Under the pieces are notes generated by a model. The model worked only from the letters and a program-made list of their open reading frames with translations. It searched no databases and was not told where the DNA came from. A program made the position numbers and the translations under genes. From Linepithema humile (taxonomy: Eukaryota; Arthropoda; Insecta; Hymenoptera; Formicidae), in NCBI RefSeq assembly GCF_040581485.1, contig NC_090130.1:26823418-26887417 (forward strand): DNA of 64,000 nt, in the 5' to 3' direction. Positions 60,727 through 64,000 of this stretch are shown piece after piece (within the stretch, counting starts at the first letter, position 1; each line of letters begins with the position of its first letter).

Positions 60727-62351
60727 TCGACATACAAGCGTGGTGGCGACTTCCGGAAGTAGAAGTCGGCTATCTTGTCGCAAACTTGCCAGTCTATCTA
60801 TCCGAATACCCGCATCTACGTGGCACGCATATCCACTTCGTGTTCGCTGTCGCCACTCGCGTTTCATGCGCAAAGTTATCTTCCGCGAATGCGAGACTAG
60901 ATGCATCACGAACTTGATTCTCTGCCACTTCTGCGGACCGTCATGGGGTTACATCGAGAGTTGACGAACTCGTATTCGCTTTGGCGGAAAACTCGACAGT
61001 CAGAACTTCGACGTAACCGCGAGATTCCGCGAGAATCTCGGTTGAAGTTCATGTCGAAATTGCAAACCGCATTTCTGGATTCACTTCACCGCCAAAGGTT
61101 TTACTTAAGAAAGTTATTAATGCCACAATAAAGGAAAAATTTCAATCTCTTTATTGTACGATGTTTGGTTTATCAATTAAATTAATGCATCTCGATAAAA
61201 TAATTCTAATAAGACTGTAAGATTTAACTTTGCAAAACATTAATTATATTGTTACCGTATTTCCGTTATTTATTATGTAAATTTTGCAACTTATTAATAT
61301 AGCATAAAAGCAAATATAATTTCTAAATAAATTTTTAAATAATGACTAATAACTATAACCTACTAAGAAAAACAACTTCATTCATAATTAAAACCATTCA
61401 CAATTGAAGATTCCACCTCTGAGATATTTACGTTTTCGCAAGTGTACTTTGTCGTTGCACTTGAAATAAATAACTCTGTTCCGCTTTTGTTTCCACTCTT
61501 GTCACGGACCCAGCTGGATCCGACAAAGTGGCAAGTAGCGCAGAGAGGTAAAGAGAATTAAAGGTATCTCGTGGAGCGTCCAAGGTTTCCGCAAATTAAG
61601 TTTCCGCGTTAAATACGTCGCTTTCCGACACTCCGCGTCGTGAAATTCGCCACACGAAACCTGTTCGTCTGACCGTCGGTTTCTACAACGTGCGATTTCT
61701 CGGGCTTCTCAGTATTAATGACACGTATCGCACGTGAATGGAGTGCCCTCGAGCTTTCGCTTTCCTTTCTCTCCAGGAAGAAGCATGTTTTATATCCCAT
61801 AAAAGAACCACGGCAGGTCCGACGAATCCATTGTAACCCTTTCGTTCCAGACGCTCAATCGTGAACGTACTATTTCTTCGATTGTGATACGCATACATAG
61901 AGTCTTAAAGTCAGTCGGCATTGTTGCCTAGATTTAAATACATATATAAAATTTTTATTCAAATCATTTAATAATGCATCTGTGAGATATCTAATTTTTG
62001 TGAGAAATTATCAAATTTTTGTGAGAAGATAACTAATTTTTGTAAGAATTTTTAATGAGAAATAATTTCTTTTTTTTCAATTGAAAGTGTAACATTGTTA
62101 CAGCGTCGTTTAGGATGAGAAAGGAGAGATATAAAAAGAAGCGGAAGTCAGAGAAAACGGCGCCATTATGTCTGGCCAATGGCAATGGTTTCGTAAATAC
62201 TGATAATATATGAGGTCGCGTAGCTCCGAGTGAGCGAGATGCGTGTTCATTAATACACCATTTTATTGCTATTTGTTCCATAATTCAAACCATGCCATTA
62301 TGCGGCTGTTAATTATGTAGTTCCTTTGTCGGAATCAACATTATATCTAGC

Positions 62352-62497
62352 TGCGACAATTTACAATGAATTAATAATCTGAATTAATGGTATATATAGG
62401 TATTGCGTAATAGTACATAGGTGTTGCGACAATTTACAATGAATTAATAATCTGAATTAATGGTATACATAGGTATTGCGTAATAGTACATAGGTGT
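62352..62497. repeat. Tandem duplication, two 73-bp units
   Basis: The unit beginning TGCGACAATTTACAATG and ending ACATAGGTGT occurs twice head to tail with about one difference (TATATA versus TATACA). This indicates a recent local duplication with no coding content. Confidence 0.95.
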
Positions 62498-64000
62498 TAC
62501 TCTGTTATCTGTATAATGCAACTAGCAAATGCCCTACATACAAAATATATGTACTACATGATCGATAAATACAATTCTTTCATACTAGTAATTTTATATT
62601 AATTAAATATTCCAAATTATTATTCTCTATTGCAATTGCAGATCTTCTCTTATTACATCATTCTTCTAACGCACAAAAATATTTTTTACTTATTCTTCCA
62701 ATATATTTACGACAGTAAAATATTATTTTACCAATTAACAATTGTGTGATTATTAATATCTAAATCTACGAGTTATCCTTGTAAATTGTTTGAAGTTTAA
62801 TTTATTCCATTTATATCCAAAGACGCGGAATTAACAAAAAATAACTGAACTCAATTGACTTTGTCTTATGTTTATAGAAACAATATTATGAGAGAATTAA
62901 ATATTATTGTGGTACAGTGCAATTGTTCTGACATCTTCGAACTTTATCTTGCACCATTTGGCAAATAAATGGTCTGTACAGCGGTATACATATGCTGTAT
63001 AGAATTGGGTGTATTTTCAAGCGCACAAAAGCGCTTTTATATCGAAACGAGTTTGCAATCTCGCCGAAGTAGAATAAGAGACAAGACAAACGATAGGGAA
63101 AGCGGCAAAACTGCAGTACGCGTTTAAAAGCGCGACAAGGGATTACTATAGGAGAAAGAGAGATAATGGCGTCCCCAAGGCTGGCCAAAGGCGACACTTT
63201 ACTACTCCCGACGACTTTACGGGGCTGTCTCGTACATCTCTCCGCTACGGACGATGTATGTGACCATTAATGAATTGAGCCAAGAGTGCATTGTGCTCCT
63301 TCGCGAAGATGAATTTCAGTAAGAGTAGGAAGTGGCGTGCGGGAGAGGAAGCGAGGACGCTTTCGATATTTTCCTGCCGGAAGCGACAGGAACCCCTTTC
63401 GTCCGCGAATTATTGCGCAATAAAGCTGTAATGCCGGCTGATGCGTCGAGCGCCGCGAAAAACGAACCGATTGTCCCCTTCCACGATCCCAAAGTGGCGT
63501 TCGGCAAAAAATCCGGATAACTTCGCTCACAATGTTTTTGCCGGAAACACATTTGACGCACCGGAAAATTTTAGCCGGCATGAGCAGCTTTTACGTCGCC
63601 TCCGATTTTAATTTTAATAACGAAATACTGGAATAATTTACGTTTTTTCGTAAAATTATTTATTATTATTTATACATATTTTTCGTTGTATTAAAATCTG
63701 AATGTCAGACATGTCCGACTGAACGTGCGTTCAATTTTTTCGCTCAAGATCGAAAACATTGAAATAACTGAACAAAGATTCTATTACTGACAATCACACT
63801 GACATATTATACCATTGACGTTTCTTGAAGCAATCTATACAAACACAGGGCGCTTGTACGGCGTAAATTTGCGGTGAAATTTCGGTGCAGTTTACTGGTT
63901 GGACGGGTTGTAGCCCGTAAATTACCACGCGTCGATACTAAGCGGACGCACACGACGTATACATGCATAATATCGATTGTCACGGAATCCGGTACGGATC

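Larger units (their letters stand above)
42863..64000. other. 21-kb stretch without a supported gene
   Basis: It is AT-rich with many short frames (under about 160 codons) that lack domains or splice partners. 49.9-50.3 kb is more GC-rich with CGTCGT-type triplets; 54.7-55.0 kb and 55.4-55.8 kb are also less AT-rich. Identifiable items are short hairpins, a fold-back at 43.9 kb, a MITE-like element at 57.6 kb and small tandem repeats at 58.6, 60.7 and 62.4 kb. It could be intergenic or part of a long furin intron. Confidence 0.65.

Overview
The window is insect nuclear DNA: AT-rich, intron-rich, with GT-AG introns, many CpG dinucleotides and no bacterial-style operons. The lack of CpG depletion and the gene content suggest a holometabolous insect, probably a hymenopteran such as an ant. 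That placement is inference; no species marker was seen.

Layout. (1) 525-10131, minus strand: six consecutive coding exons of a furin-type proprotein convertase, from the end of the prodomain through the complete catalytic triad to the start of the P domain. The gene continues off the left edge, and its 5' exons were not found. (2) 12516-14865, plus strand: a three-exon gene for an unrecognised, very basic, Cys/Lys/Arg-rich protein of about 645 residues. (3) 16627-27689, plus strand: a first copy of the axonemal outer-arm dynein intermediate chain DNAI2 (sea urchin IC3 type). Its ten exons are recognisable with splice phases conserved, but frameshifts, a small deletion and a stop break exons 1, 6 and 7, so it reads as a pseudogene. 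(4) 32034-39224, plus strand: a second, intact DNAI2 copy in tandem with the same exon structure. (5) 39634-42800, plus strand: four further phase-compatible exons, either an extended C-terminal tail of the second copy or a separate unknown gene. (6) 42.9-64.0 kb: no supported gene, only short repeats, a fold-back element and one clear MITE-like element.

Working together. DNAI2 belongs to the outer-arm dynein of motile axonemes, which in insects means mainly sperm tails and chordotonal cilia. The basic Cys-rich gene just upstream could be another male germline gene, but that is inferred only from composition and neighbourhood. If the furin 5' exons lie beyond the right edge, all plus-strand genes here are nested in a very large furin intron.

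Mobile DNA and structure. Two copies of one MITE-like family sit in introns of the broken DNAI2 copy. Other items are a fold-back element at 20.5 kb, a 374-bp inverted-repeat element at 57.6 kb, a tRNA-like box A/box B fragment at 3.2 kb, and a perfect 68-bp palindrome next to a perfect 30-bp palindrome in a furin intron. No autonomous transposase, reverse transcriptase, CRISPR array, rRNA or intact tRNA was recognised.
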